This document shows positions 9,059 to 18,143 of a DNA stretch of 64,000 nucleotides, in pieces (positions within the stretch are counted from its first letter, which is position 1; every line of letters begins with the position of its first letter). Origin of the DNA: Hyphomonadaceae bacterium (GTDB taxonomy: Bacteria; Pseudomonadota; Alphaproteobacteria; Caulobacterales; Aquidulcibacteraceae); contig JALHQO010000003.1 of assembly GCA_022841905.1 (NCBI GenBank), positions 232,236 through 296,235 of the forward strand. The letters run 5' to 3'. Below the pieces are notes generated by a model, which saw only the letters and a list, made by a program, of their open reading frames with translations, was not told the DNA's origin and did not search any database. Both the position numbers and the translations under genes were made by a program.

Positions 9059-10087
9059 ATGACCAGAGATGCGCGCTTGCTTGGGTTTGAAGCCTGGATG
9101 GACGCCGCCATGAGTGACGCTGGATGGGCCGATGCGCTGCAGAGGAGCCGCGCTCTATTGCGTGCGCGCGGAGCCTCGATCGTCGTCCACGACGCCAACG
9201 CCAGCGTGGTGAGCACCGATTGTGAAGCGCCAGCGGACTTCGTGCGGTATTGTCGCGCGCTGGCGCCGCGTCGTTCCAGCGGGATAAATGACTGCCGAGC
9301 GGACAATCTTGGCCGTGTTGTATGGCTTCGGGTTGAAGGCCGCGCTGAGCGAGCGCTAAGCGATGTGACCTTCGCGGTCCTCGCCGACGAAGCGTTAGAC
9401 CTTATTCTCTTTGCCGAACTCGCCATGGCGGCGGCGCGCGCCGTGGCGGCGCGCGCGCGTCTGGCTTGCACGCAGCAATCGTCGGCGCTGATGACGGCGG
9501 CTTTCGATCACGTCCCCTTTGGCGTCGCCACGGCCGACGCCCAGGGACGCGTCACCAACCTCAATGACGCCTGCCGCACGTTGCTGGCGCGGGCCGATGG
9601 CTTGAGCACGCGTCACGGCAAACTCATGTGCCGCGATCCCAGCGATCAGCGCGCCCTTATGGAGGCCATAGATAAGAGCTTGCGCGGCGAGGGCGCACGC
9701 GTCCTGCGCGCAACCCGCGCCGGCGGCGCCCAACCCTACGTTATTCGTGTGCTCTGTCCGCGCGAGGCAGGCGCCATGCGCGATCAATGCGTGCTGATGA
9801 TTATCGATCCCGACGATCAGCCTTCGCCAGGGGCCGAGATCTGGCGGGTCATGTTTGATCTGACTGAATGCGAACTGATTATTGCCGAGGGGCTCGTGGC
9901 GGGCCGCCGAATCACTGACATCGCCAACGAACGAGGCGTGTCGGTTGAGACGGTGCGAACCCAAACCAAGCGCATGTTCGAACGGCTAAACGTGACCAGC
10001 CAGGTCGAGGCGACCGCGCGTTTGTGTCGGGCTACGCCGTTCCGCGCTGTTGACGCCACAGCGGTGCGGCGTCGCGCGGCGGCGTGA
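9059..10087 (+). CDS. LuxR-type regulator with PAS-like sensory region
   Basis: This 342-residue regulator ends in a LuxR-family HTH (residues about 265-330: FDLTECELIIAEGLVAGRRI, then ANERGVSVETVRTQTKRMFE). In front lies a PAS-like segment (FDHVPFGVATADAQGRVTNL, then NDACRTLLARADGL), and the N-terminal ~130 residues are of unknown fold. It is divergent from the Crp gene, sharing a 116-bp gap with that gene's GTG start. It is clearly homologous to the protein at 18953, which lacks the HTH. The ligand is unknown; no response-regulator receiver domain is present. Confidence 0.85.
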   Translation: MTRDARLLGFEAWMDAAMSDAGWADALQRSRALLRARGASIVVHDANASVVSTDCEAPADFVRYCRALAPRRSSGINDCRADNLGRVVWLRVEGRAERALSDVTFAVLADEALDLILFAELAMAAARAVAARARLACTQQSSALMTAAFDHVPFGVATADAQGRVTNLNDACRTLLARADGLSTRHGKLMCRDPSDQRALMEAIDKSLRGEGARVLRATRAGGAQPYVIRVLCPREAGAMRDQCVLMIIDPDDQPSPGAEIWRVMFDLTECELIIAEGLVAGRRITDIANERGVSVETVRTQTKRMFERLNVTSQVEATARLCRATPFRAVDATAVRRRAAA

Positions 10088-10378
10088 GCCGACACTCGCT
10101 TGATAAGATTTGGCCGCTGTCGATTTGACGCCCCCGTCGATAGACCAAAGCTCCGCCAGACGCGAGGCGCGTCACCCCACCCATAAAGAATGTCGCGCCC
10201 AGAAATTGCTGCTCCGCCAACATCCCCGCGTCACGCGGCGCGGGCGAATGGGTGAGTACTGCTAGCGCGCTGGCCGTGACACTGAAATGAAAGAAATCCA
10301 CCAGGCATTTTGTTTTAGCGTTGCAGCAGCCGGTCGGGCACGCAAGATTGCCTTGTTGCGGGCGGGGAGATCGATCCG

Positions 10379-10777
10379 GTGTCTACAGAACGCAGCGCCA
10401 ACACCATTGACAGGAAGCTGGGGGCGCGCGTCCGAGCGCGCCGGCTTGAACTGGGCATGAGCCAAGAGCATCTGGCTGAAGCGCTCGGCATCACCTTTCA
10501 GCAGGTGCAAAAATACGAAAAAGGCGTGAACCGTATCGCCACCAGCCGACTGATCGATATTTCAGACGCGCTGGGCATGGCGCCCGCTCGGCTCATCGAG
10601 GGGTTCGAGACAGCTCCAAAGGCCGACCAAAAGAAAGCGCACGGCGCCAGCGCGCCTGACACCGCCATTGACGACGTCGGCGCGGGCGAACTCTTGCGCC
10701 TTTATGCCAGCATCAAAAAACCAAAGCTGCGTCGGCGCGTACTGGAACTCGTGCGCGCCATGGCGGAGGCGGATTAG
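10379..10777 (+). CDS. XRE-family HTH regulator
   Basis: A 132-residue protein with an N-terminal lambda-repressor-like HTH (residues about 12-65: LGARVRARRLELGMSQEHLA, with TFQQVQKYEKGVNRI as recognition and scaffold) and a short C-terminal helical region of unknown role. It resembles the small alphaproteobacterial XRE regulators of the SinR/PraR type. The GTG at 10379 is the first plausible start; the HTH begins close behind it. About 290 bases upstream hold no gene I can see. Its 3' end overlaps by four bases the convergent small gene at 10774. Confidence 0.85.
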   Translation: MSTERSANTIDRKLGARVRARRLELGMSQEHLAEALGITFQQVQKYEKGVNRIATSRLIDISDALGMAPARLIEGFETAPKADQKKAHGASAPDTAIDDVGAGELLRLYASIKKPKLRRRVLELVRAMAEAD

Positions 10778-10959
10778 CAAAGCCGCCGCAAGGTGAGGCC
10801 ATTCAAATCGGCAAATGCGTCGATCGCGGCCAAGCACGCCGCCTCGTCTTTCGTTTGCCGCGTGCTTATCCAGCGCAGCAATTCGATTACATCGTCTAAC
10901 TGAGGGTGGTGAAGCAGCGCGCGCGCAGCAGTCTCGATGCCGTCTGTTTGATCTTCCAT
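10774..10959 (-). CDS. hypothetical small protein, 61 aa
   Basis: A short frame starting MEDQTDGIETAARALLHHPQ, acidic and helical by composition, ending in LNGLTLRRLC. It is convergent with the XRE gene, overlapping its stop. A weak ribosome site (GGAA) precedes the ATG at 10959; a start at 10971 is also possible. No family is recognised. The composition is protein-like, so I keep it with moderate doubt. Confidence 0.45.
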   Translation of the reverse strand: MEDQTDGIETAARALLHHPQLDDVIELLRWISTRQTKDEAACLAAIDAFADLNGLTLRRLC

Positions 10960-10971
10960 GAGTTCCACCAA

Positions 10972-11412
10972 ATGCGCCAGGGTGTGCGGATTTCGCGTGG
11001 CCCTCAGCCAGACCCGCCTAAACCGACGCCATTATTCAGAAAACGCACTTCAGGCGCTGTCAAACTGAATTCAGCGGCGTGCCGGTGAAGTGATGCGATG
11101 CGTGCGCGAGTGCGACAAACGCCGCACGTATTCGGTTTTCGAGCGATGCGTTTGCGCCATCGGGCGGCGCCATGCGCCCGCGCTGCTCGGGTGGAGGCGG
11201 CGTGCAAGATTGGCTGGCTCGCGGAGCTTACAGGCCCTTTGCGCCAGTCGCGGACGGATACGCGTCGGCGCCAACCCGGTGACGCGAGGTTGGCGCGCTG
11301 CCCCCGCGCAGGAGACAAGAGATCCGCCAGTGGCTGGTGCGCGTCGCGCGGTGTGGCGCCCCGCGAGGCGCGAAGATATGCAAAAGCTGCGCAAAAACCT
11401 TATCATCAAACC
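10972..11412. other. gap without a confident gene before the TPR-CHAT gene
   Basis: About 440 bases. The TPR-CHAT frame stays open upstream to 11098, but the extra 105 residues are Arg/Ala/Cys-rich and unlike the TPR part, so I treat this as leader DNA. No RNA gene, clear palindrome or promoter consensus was recognised. The last 40 bases are the least GC-rich part and probably contain the promoter. Confidence 0.4.
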
Positions 11413-14400
11413 ATGGCCCGCAGGCTGAACCCAGATCAAGACCTTAGGCGTGCGATCGCGCGCATCGAACACAGCGCCGATATGGCGGAGCGCATGAGCG
11501 CTGTGGAGCGAGCGCTGGCCATTATTGAGCGCCGCGGCGAGGCCAAAGGCTCGATGCTGCATGCAAGTCTCTTGGTGCAACTCGGTCAATTGTTTGGCGA
11601 TCAGCCGGCGCGCGCCGGCGACAGCGGCGACAGGGCGCGCGCCGCAGCACACTTGAAGCGGGCGCTTGCCATGTTTCCGCGGCGGCGCGCCCGCATTGAA
11701 CGCGCCCATGCTCAGATTGTGCTCGCCAATATTTTGAGCGAGGGCGACGAGCGTGATTTTGAACAGGCGATTAGGCTCTATCGCGCCGCATTGCGGTGCT
11801 TGAGGCCCCGCACTGACGCCGAGGATTGGACAACCGCCCAAAGCAATCTGGGCTACTGCCTCGTTCATCGCTTGCGCGGAGACAAAAAGCGAAATCTTGC
11901 GGGCGCGATCAAGGCCTATGAGAGCTTGGCGCGGTTTTATCAGCGGCGCGGTCAACGCCAAGATTGGGCCGCCACCAAGATAAAGCTGGCGATCGCCCTG
12001 TCTGAGTTCGGCGCCGAGCCTGCCGGACAAGAGCGCGCCATAGCTGCGATCGAAGCAGCACTTGGCGTCTTTACACGCCGTGGTGCGCCGATGCGATGGG
12101 CCGAGTGCCAGAATGTCTTAGGCGCGCTTTATTACGAGCGGATCAAAGGCGACCGCAGTGACAATATCGAGCGCGCAATCGCAGCGCTTCAGCGTGCACT
12201 CGCTGTGCGAACCAAAAAAAAGGCCCGCGATGAGTGGCTCGCCAGCATGAATAATCTAGCGCTTGCCTTGTCTGACCGGGTGCGCGGAGGGCGCGCTGAC
12301 AATCTGGAGCGCGCGCTGGCTGCGCTCAATCAGGTCGTCGCCGCCTGTCCCCGCCGTAGTGCGGCGTGGGCCAGAGCACAGGCTAAGCGCGCCATAATCT
12401 TGCTGGAGCGGCCGGGCGGGGTGCGCGCAAGAAATATCGAAAGCGCAATTGGCGCTGGCGAGCGCGCAATTGGGGTCTTTGATCCACGGCGTACGCCTTC
12501 GGAATGGGCTCACGCCACCAACGTGACCGCCAACGCCTATGCCGACCGTGAGCGCGGCGGCCGCAGCCAAAATATTGAGACCGCAATCGCGATGTTTAAG
12601 AGCATACGGGCGCACCTCGATCCGCGCGCCTTTGCGCTCGACTGCGCCACCGCCGACCTCAACCTGTCGGTCATTTATGCAAGTCGGATCGAGGGTGCGC
12701 GGGCTGACAATCTTGAAGCGGCGATTGGTTTTGCCCGGCGCGCTTTGCGTGTGCTGAACCGCCAGGTTGCGCCGCTCGATTGGGCTTCTCTTAACGCTAA
12801 TCTCGGCGGGTTTTACTTTTCGCGGGCGCGCGGCGCGCGACGGGAGAATTTAGAGCGTGCGATTGCGGCGGATGTGGCGGCCTTGCAGGTTTTCACGCGC
12901 GCCGAGCATCCGATCGCTTGGGCCGGGGTGAAAGCCAACCTCGCCAACGCCTTCCGCGATCGCATTGACGGGGATCGTAGAGAAAATCTTGAGTGCGCGT
13001 TGGCCTGCGTTCTGGACGCGCTGGAGGTTCTTGACGCGGAGGCTGCGCCGCTCGATTGGGCCGGCGCACAGCAGATTTTTGCGAGCGTGTTGTTGCATCG
13101 CCAAGGGGAGAACCGGCGCAGCGATCTTGAAGAGGCGATTGGCGCAATTGAGCGGGCGAGCGAGATCTTTGTGCACCACGGCTTGGGGCTTGAATGGGCC
13201 AAGGCGCGCGCAACGTTGGCCACGCTCTATCTGGAGCGCGTCGAGGGCGCGCGCGCCGACAATGTCGAGCGCGCCTTCTTGGCCTCAAGCGAGGCATTGT
13301 CGCGGCTCAGCTCCGAAAATGAGCCCGTCGGCTGGGCCAATGCGATGAGCGACTTGGCCGTGGCGTATTCTGAGCGCAGTCGGGGCGATCGGGCCGATAA
13401 CATCGAGCGAGCGATCACACATATCCGCGGCGCTCTTGCAGTCTTGAGCCGTGATCATACGCCGTTTGAATGGGCGCGCGCCCAGGCCAATCTGGCCACC
13501 TTATTCATCCTGCGCGAGGAGGGCGTTCAAACAGAAAACCTGTCGCGGGCGGTGCGGGCGCTGGGCTATGCCCGCACCGTCATGAGCCGGCGGCGCGCGC
13601 CGGGCGAGTGGGCGCAATTGACGATGAACCTCGCCGTGGCGGTGCAGCGCCTCGACGCCGGTGAAGGCGGCGGGCTCAACGTCTCGATCAGATTGTTCGA
13701 GGAGGCGCTCAGCGTGTTGAGCGCGGTAAGCCATCCCCAAGACTGGGCGATGGCGAAGGTCAACCTTGCCAATGCGCTGCGTTGGCGGGCTGAGACCCAA
13801 GGCGAGGACGACGCCAGGCGCGCCGCCAAGGCGTATCGCGAGGCCTTGACCGTGGTGACGCCGGAGCGTTTTCCCGAGGAGCATGTTCGCGCCGCACGAT
13901 TGTTGGCCACGACGCTCTCGGGCTTGGGCGAATGGGACGACGCCGGGTTAATGTTTGCGCGTGCGCGCGCGGCGGCCTTTTCGCTAATCGGCGTGGGTCT
14001 CCATGCTGGCGAACGCGAGCGCGTGTTGGCCGAAGTCGCAAGGCTCGGTCCTGACAGCGCCTATGCGAAATTGCGGGCAGGAGACGCCATCGGCGCCCTC
14101 ACCGACCTCGAGGCAGGACGAGCACTAGAACTGGCGCTGTGGGGCCGCCTCGGTGAAACGCTCACTGGACGAGACCGTGTCCGCCTGCGCAGGGCAAGAC
14201 GAACAGCGCTCGCCGCCGAGCAAAGTCTGGCGGCTGCGGCGGCGCCCGCGCGCCGGGCGGCGTTGGGCAAACTGATGCGCGCGCAAAATGCGCTGGCGAC
14301 ACTTGCCGGCGCGGCGTCATCGACCGACGGATTGAAGACGCAATTGCGCCAGCTTATTGGCGCCGACACGCTGCTGATCGCGCCAGTGTTGAGCCAGGCT

Positions 14401-15450
14401 GGGGCAGCGGTGTTGCGCGCGCGTTGGCGCGGCAAGCGTCTCATCATCGACAGCGCACCGATCGCTGCGCCCAAACTGCCCACAACCGGAGAGGCGCCAG
14501 CCGCCATGGGCCCCTCAGTGCGTCTGGTCGCGCCCCAAGGGCAAGCGGCCGCAGATCGGGCCTGGCAGATATTCGCCGCCGGCGTGGACGGTGCGGAAAG
14601 TCGGTTGATTGTCATGGCGCCCGGCGCGGAGATCACGACGCCGGCACTTGCTGAAAAAGCCGGCGTAAGCCTGGTCGAGCGGTGTGAGATCACCCACGCG
14701 CCCAGCATGACTGCAGCGTGCAACGCGGCGCGTCGCTGCGCGGTTTCTTTTACACCGAGCCTTGGCGCCATCATCGATCCCGGCGCCAATCTCAGTGGGG
14801 CAATGGTCGAACATAATCTGGCGGCGCATCACTTTGGCGCTCGTCACTGCGCCGGCGCTGTCGGCCAAGGGGCCACCAGAGCCGCGGCGGCCGCGGCCTT
14901 ACGCGACAAATCCTATTGGCTGATCGCCACGCACGGGCGCTTCGATTCAGGTCGCGCGGGTCAGTCGTGGCTGGCGCTGGCGGGTGACGAGCGTCTCTCT
15001 CTCGAAGACGCTCTCTTCCTGCGGCGCCCTAAACATCTTCGGCTTGCCGTGTTGTCGGCATGCGAGAGCGGGGCGCACGATGACCAGCGTCGGCCTGAGG
15101 AATTCGAAGGCTTCGTCAACGCATTCTTGCAATTGGGTGCAGTGGGCGTTGTAGCGGCGAAATGGCCGGTGGACGATGTGGCCGCGGCGTTTGTGATCGG
15201 GCGTTTCTTTGAACACCACCTCGGTGAAGGCGATCGGCCGGCCAAAGCCTTGCAAAAGGCGCAGCTTTGGCTGCGTCAGGCAAGCGTCTATCAATTGCAC
15301 ACAATGATGCGGCGCAGGGCAGCGTCGATGACGCAAGCCCAGAGGCGCGCAGCCCAAGCGGTGCGCCTTCGGCTCGATCGTTATGGCGGCGAGGCAACCC
15401 CATTTTCAGATACGCGCCATTGGGCCGGCTATGCGCTCTACGGCGCTTGA
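11413..15450 (+). CDS. TPR-CHAT protein (caspase-HetF-associated with TPRs)
   Basis: A 1345-residue protein. Residues about 1-900 are a long array of TPR-like units with a recurring signature (G-x-R-A-D-N-x-E-R-A-I followed by an L-x-x-x-x-x-P-x-x-W-A half-repeat), about 17-20 copies. The C-terminal ~300 residues form a CHAT domain with the caspase-like dyad His1174 (IATHGRF) and Cys1217 (LSACESGAHD), followed by GAVGVVAAKWPVDDVAA, the typical CHAT block. CHAT proteases are activated by conformational change in the attached repeats and cleave specific partners. The ATG at 11413 is chosen because the repeats begin directly after it. The gene is followed 55 bases later by the HTH gene at 15506, a possible partner. 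Confidence 0.9.
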   Translation: MARRLNPDQDLRRAIARIEHSADMAERMSAVERALAIIERRGEAKGSMLHASLLVQLGQLFGDQPARAGDSGDRARAAAHLKRALAMFPRRRARIERAHAQIVLANILSEGDERDFEQAIRLYRAALRCLRPRTDAEDWTTAQSNLGYCLVHRLRGDKKRNLAGAIKAYESLARFYQRRGQRQDWAATKIKLAIALSEFGAEPAGQERAIAAIEAALGVFTRRGAPMRWAECQNVLGALYYERIKGDRSDNIERAIAALQRALAVRTKKKARDEWLASMNNLALALSDRVRGGRADNLERALAALNQVVAACPRRSAAWARAQAKRAIILLERPGGVRARNIESAIGAGERAIGVFDPRRTPSEWAHATNVTANAYADRERGGRSQNIETAIAMFKSIRAHLDPRAFALDCATADLNLSVIYASRIEGARADNLEAAIGFARRALRVLNRQVAPLDWASLNANLGGFYFSRARGARRENLERAIAADVAALQVFTRAEHPIAWAGVKANLANAFRDRIDGDRRENLECALACVLDALEVLDAEAAPLDWAGAQQIFASVLLHRQGENRRSDLEEAIGAIERASEIFVHHGLGLEWAKARATLATLYLERVEGARADNVERAFLASSEALSRLSSENEPVGWANAMSDLAVAYSERSRGDRADNIERAITHIRGALAVLSRDHTPFEWARAQANLATLFILREEGVQTENLSRAVRALGYARTVMSRRRAPGEWAQLTMNLAVAVQRLDAGEGGGLNVSIRLFEEALSVLSAVSHPQDWAMAKVNLANALRWRAETQGEDDARRAAKAYREALTVVTPERFPEEHVRAARLLATTLSGLGEWDDAGLMFARARAAAFSLIGVGLHAGERERVLAEVARLGPDSAYAKLRAGDAIGALTDLEAGRALELALWGRLGETLTGRDRVRLRRARRTALAAEQSLAAAAAPARRAALGKLMRAQNALATLAGAASSTDGLKTQLRQLIGADTLLIAPVLSQAGAAVLRARWRGKRLIIDSAPIAAPKLPTTGEAPAAMGPSVRLVAPQGQAAADRAWQIFAAGVDGAESRLIVMAPGAEITTPALAEKAGVSLVERCEITHAPSMTAACNAARRCAVSFTPSLGAIIDPGANLSGAMVEHNLAAHHFGARHCAGAVGQGATRAAAAAALRDKSYWLIATHGRFDSGRAGQSWLALAGDERLSLEDALFLRRPKHLRLAVLSACESGAHDDQRRPEEFEGFVNAFLQLGAVGVVAAKWPVDDVAAAFVIGRFFEHHLGEGDRPAKALQKAQLWLRQASVYQLHTMMRRRAASMTQAQRRAAQAVRLRLDRYGGEATPFSDTRHWAGYALYGA

Positions 15451-15505
15451 TCGGCAGGGCAAAGTCTGGCGAGTGTTTCAACTCTCGTAGACGGGGACCC
15501 GAGAC

Positions 15506-16291
15506 ATGGGCGTAGAGGTGCCGCAACTCGGCAAGAAAGTCCGGTTACTCTTATTGGAGAGCGGTCACACATTGACATCATTGGCGATCGCAATCGGGCG
15601 CGCGAAAGCGACGGTGAGCGGCTGGATCAATGGCGGGAAGATGAACGATCCCGAAGTGACGCCGGAAAGGGGACTGGACGATCTGGCTGAATTTCTGGCG
15701 GCTTTTGCTGGCATTTCGCACGAACGTGCGCGCCAGGCCTGGATGGGCGAGTACGAAGCCTTTGAGGCGGCGGTGAAGGCGCGCACGCAGGTTGATTTCG
15801 CCAGCCTCATCGCGGCCGGCGCACGGAAATCCATGCTCAAATATCGACCTAACGGTATGGAGGAAGCGCGCCTGGTGACATTCTTCGCCAGCAGCGCAGG
15901 CCACGCCATTGCCGCCTTGGTGGGGGAGTCGTTTGCGCTCGACGTCGACGGCCCCCCTGACGCCCAGATCGTGTTGATCGCCCAAAGCGCGATTGGACAT
16001 CATCTGGGCGCGCCCGGGCCCGGCGCGCCAAGCCGGATCGGGCCGACCGGCGTCGCGCGTTTGCCGGACGCGCCATCGCTTTATCAATTTCACGAGCCTG
16101 CCGGCCTTCATACGTTTTTTGTTTTTCTTGCCGAGTGCGCAGCACCCTTGGCGGTCGGCGCGCACGCTGGCAAGACGACGCCGCTCACAGAAGCAGAACT
16201 TAACGCCTTCGCCCGCGAACTCACCGATGCGTCACGCGTTTCCAATTGGTGGTTTGACACGTTGGCAGTGGATGTTCGCCGCGCCCTTTAA
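15506..16291 (+). CDS. HTH-domain protein of unknown family, possible regulator
   Basis: A 261-residue protein. Residues about 8-65 look like an XRE-type HTH (KKVRLLLLESGHTLTSLAIA, then GRAKATVSGWINGGKM). The rest is a mixed alpha/beta region containing a stretch reminiscent of extracellular-sensor DUFs (LHTFFVFLAECAAPLAVGA). It lies between the TPR-CHAT gene (55 bases upstream) and a palindrome-rich leader in front of the borosin operon. It is a candidate regulator of one or the other, or a CHAT substrate. The C-terminal family is not recognised. Confidence 0.7.
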   Translation: MGVEVPQLGKKVRLLLLESGHTLTSLAIAIGRAKATVSGWINGGKMNDPEVTPERGLDDLAEFLAAFAGISHERARQAWMGEYEAFEAAVKARTQVDFASLIAAGARKSMLKYRPNGMEEARLVTFFASSAGHAIAALVGESFALDVDGPPDAQIVLIAQSAIGHHLGAPGPGAPSRIGPTGVARLPDAPSLYQFHEPAGLHTFFVFLAECAAPLAVGAHAGKTTPLTEAELNAFARELTDASRVSNWWFDTLAVDVRRAL

Positions 16292-16293
16292 CT

Positions 16294-16350
16294 TGCTCCT
16301 TGGAGCATCCGAACAATGTTCGATTCTGCTCGGGTAGGTTTGGCCTAACC
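16294..16350. promoter_or_regulatory. three palindromes upstream of the borosin operon
   Basis: In the 102-bp gap before the oxidase gene lie two perfect palindromes, TGCTCCTTGGAGCA (16294-16307) and CGAACAATGTTCG (16310-16322). A near-perfect one, GGTTTGGCCTAACC (16337-16350), follows. Such a cluster just upstream of an operon and just downstream of an HTH gene fits operators. The first could instead be a weak transcript-end hairpin of the HTH gene. Visible in sequence; the role is inferred. Confidence 0.45.
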
Positions 16351-16393
16351 AAGGGCGCACGTTTGGCTCCGTTGAATAACGTGGAGCCTGAAC

Positions 16394-17905
16394 GTGAGCA
16401 CTGCTCAGTTCGATTTTGAAGACATCGTGGTCGGCGCCGGCGCTGCGGGAAGTTATTGCGCCTATCGCCTGGCGCATGCGGGTCGCGAGCTCGCCCTGTG
16501 CGATTCAACCGGCCGCGTCAGCGGGCGGCTGATGTCGTGGATGCTTCACAATGGCGCCCCGGTTGAACTTGGCGGCTTTTCGCTGAGTGACGCAGATGAA
16601 AACACTTACGGGCTTTGCCGGCGTCTCGAACTTAACCTCCAGCCGCTGACCATGCGGCGCGGACCAAGCGCTTTTCGCGGCCGCCACTTAAGAGCCGCCG
16701 ACCCCCGCGATCTCCCCTACGTATTCGCTTCCGCTGAAACTGGCCGCCACGCTGGCCAACTGGTTCTTGATGCGCTGAACACCGTGCTGCCTACGCTGCC
16801 CGGCTTGTGGCCGCAGCAGGGCAATGATCCTGGCGAAACCGCGCGGTTTTTGCGCACCGCGCGGGTTGATGATCAGCCGCTCTGGCGTTGGGGTCTGTGG
16901 AATTTACTGAGCATAGGCCTCAGCCATGAAGCTTACGAATATGCGCTGGCCTCGTTTGGGAGTGTCGCGGCCCTGCGCAACATTAACGCGGCTGATGCGA
17001 TCTGGACGCTTCTGCGGGAGTGCGCGCCGGGACAAACGCACTTCGTCGTGGAGCAGGGCTTCGAACAACTGCCGAAAGCGCTCGTCGGCGCTGCGGGCGT
17101 GACGCCGCGCTTCTACCACAGGCTTTTACGTGTCGATCGCTTTCGCTCTGGCGTACGCGTCTGGTTCGCTACGCCGCGGGGGCGCGTGTCCTACACCGCC
17201 GAGCGCGTGGTTCTCGCTTTGCCTGCAACGCCGTTGCGTCGGCTTGGGCTGGAGCGTCTCTTCAGCGATGGCGAGCGCTACCTCGCCGATCTCGATGCGG
17301 TCGCGCCTGTCAATGCGTGCAAACTCTTTCTGAGTTTTGAAACGCCTTGGTGGCGGGTTGAGCCGTTAGACTCAAAAGCAGTGCTCGCGGGCTTCACTGA
17401 CCAGCCGATGCGCCAATGTTACGCCTTCGAGCCTCAGGCCGGCGACGATGGCGCCGTGATGATGGCGGTTTATGCCGATGATGCGGCGGCGACGTTTTGG
17501 AGCGGTCTGGCGCAGCCGAGAGGAGAGACGCGCGAAGGCTTGGGCCGCGACGATGGGTGCACGCGCCCCACGGTGCTGATGATCGATGCCGCGCGCCGGC
17601 AACTGAACGCTTTATTCCCGCATACGCCCGCGCCGGCGCCGGTGGACGGCGTCTTCATTGATTGGTCGCGCCAACCTTCGGGCGCGGCGTGGCACGCATG
17701 GAAAACGGGCGTGCGCAGCTGGGATGTGCGCGAGCGCATGCGTCAGCCCGATCCCCATTTGCCCTTGTTCATCTGCGGTGAGGCGTTCGCCGAAACGCAA
17801 GGATGGTGCGAGGGCGCATTGAATAACGCCGAAGCAATGCTCGAACGCCATTTCGGCGTGAAGCGGCCCGATTGGGTTGGCTCAACATACGTGTTCGAGC
17901 GCTAA
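16394..17905 (+). CDS. FAD-dependent amine oxidase-like oxidoreductase (borosin locus)
   Basis: A 503-residue flavoprotein. The N-terminal Rossmann motif is VVGAGAAGSYCAYRLAHAG, followed by the second family block (GRVSGRLMSW) and, near the C-terminus, FICGEAFAETQGWCEGALNN, the typical FAD-binding C-terminal signature of the monoamine oxidase/flavin-containing amine oxidase superfamily. It has no signal peptide, so it acts in the cytosol. The GTG at 16394 follows GGAG by 7 bases. The stop overlaps the start region of the precursor gene, so the three genes form one operon. In this context it may oxidise the methylated peptide, but the substrate is unknown. Confidence 0.8.
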   Translation: MSTAQFDFEDIVVGAGAAGSYCAYRLAHAGRELALCDSTGRVSGRLMSWMLHNGAPVELGGFSLSDADENTYGLCRRLELNLQPLTMRRGPSAFRGRHLRAADPRDLPYVFASAETGRHAGQLVLDALNTVLPTLPGLWPQQGNDPGETARFLRTARVDDQPLWRWGLWNLLSIGLSHEAYEYALASFGSVAALRNINAADAIWTLLRECAPGQTHFVVEQGFEQLPKALVGAAGVTPRFYHRLLRVDRFRSGVRVWFATPRGRVSYTAERVVLALPATPLRRLGLERLFSDGERYLADLDAVAPVNACKLFLSFETPWWRVEPLDSKAVLAGFTDQPMRQCYAFEPQAGDDGAVMMAVYADDAAATFWSGLAQPRGETREGLGRDDGCTRPTVLMIDAARRQLNALFPHTPAPAPVDGVFIDWSRQPSGAAWHAWKTGVRSWDVRERMRQPDPHLPLFICGEAFAETQGWCEGALNNAEAMLERHFGVKRPDWVGSTYVFER

Positions 17906-17916
17906 TGGAGAACGAG

Positions 17917-18138
17917 ATGAAAAACAGTGTCACCAACTATCTCACGCGCTTGGGCGAGAATCCGCGTCTGCGACTGACCTTCGCCCGCGACCCCAACGCA
18001 ACGATGAGCCCAGCTTCGCTCAGCGGACCTGAGCGCGCTGCGCTCACCTCAGGCGATGCCTCGGCGATCTATCGCGCGGCGGGCGTTAATGAACGCCCGG
18101 CGCCGAAGATCATTCAAATCCCGGCCCTGCCGGCGTGA
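17917..18138 (+). CDS. candidate split-borosin precursor peptide
   Basis: A 73-residue peptide with two parts. Residues 1-58 form a helical leader ending in a LigA-like motif (LSGPERAALTSGDASAIYRA), the kind of domain that binds borosin methyltransferases in split systems such as Shewanella SonA. A short hydrophobic, Pro-containing C-terminus, NERPAPKIIQIPALPA, is the likely core. The ATG at 17917 is chosen because GGAG (17907-17910) sits 6 bases before it. An upstream ATG at 17905, overlapping the oxidase stop, would add four residues. The methyltransferase gene follows 63 bases later. The family assignment is inferred from sequence pattern and context. Confidence 0.8.
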   Translation: MKNSVTNYLTRLGENPRLRLTFARDPNATMSPASLSGPERAALTSGDASAIYRAAGVNERPAPKIIQIPALPA

Positions 18139-18143
18139 TGGTC

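Noticed and set aside
11098-11412. 105-residue N-terminal extension of the TPR-CHAT protein
   Set aside because: Arg/Ala/Cys-rich, unlike TPR sequence, and the repeats start right after the ATG at 11413.
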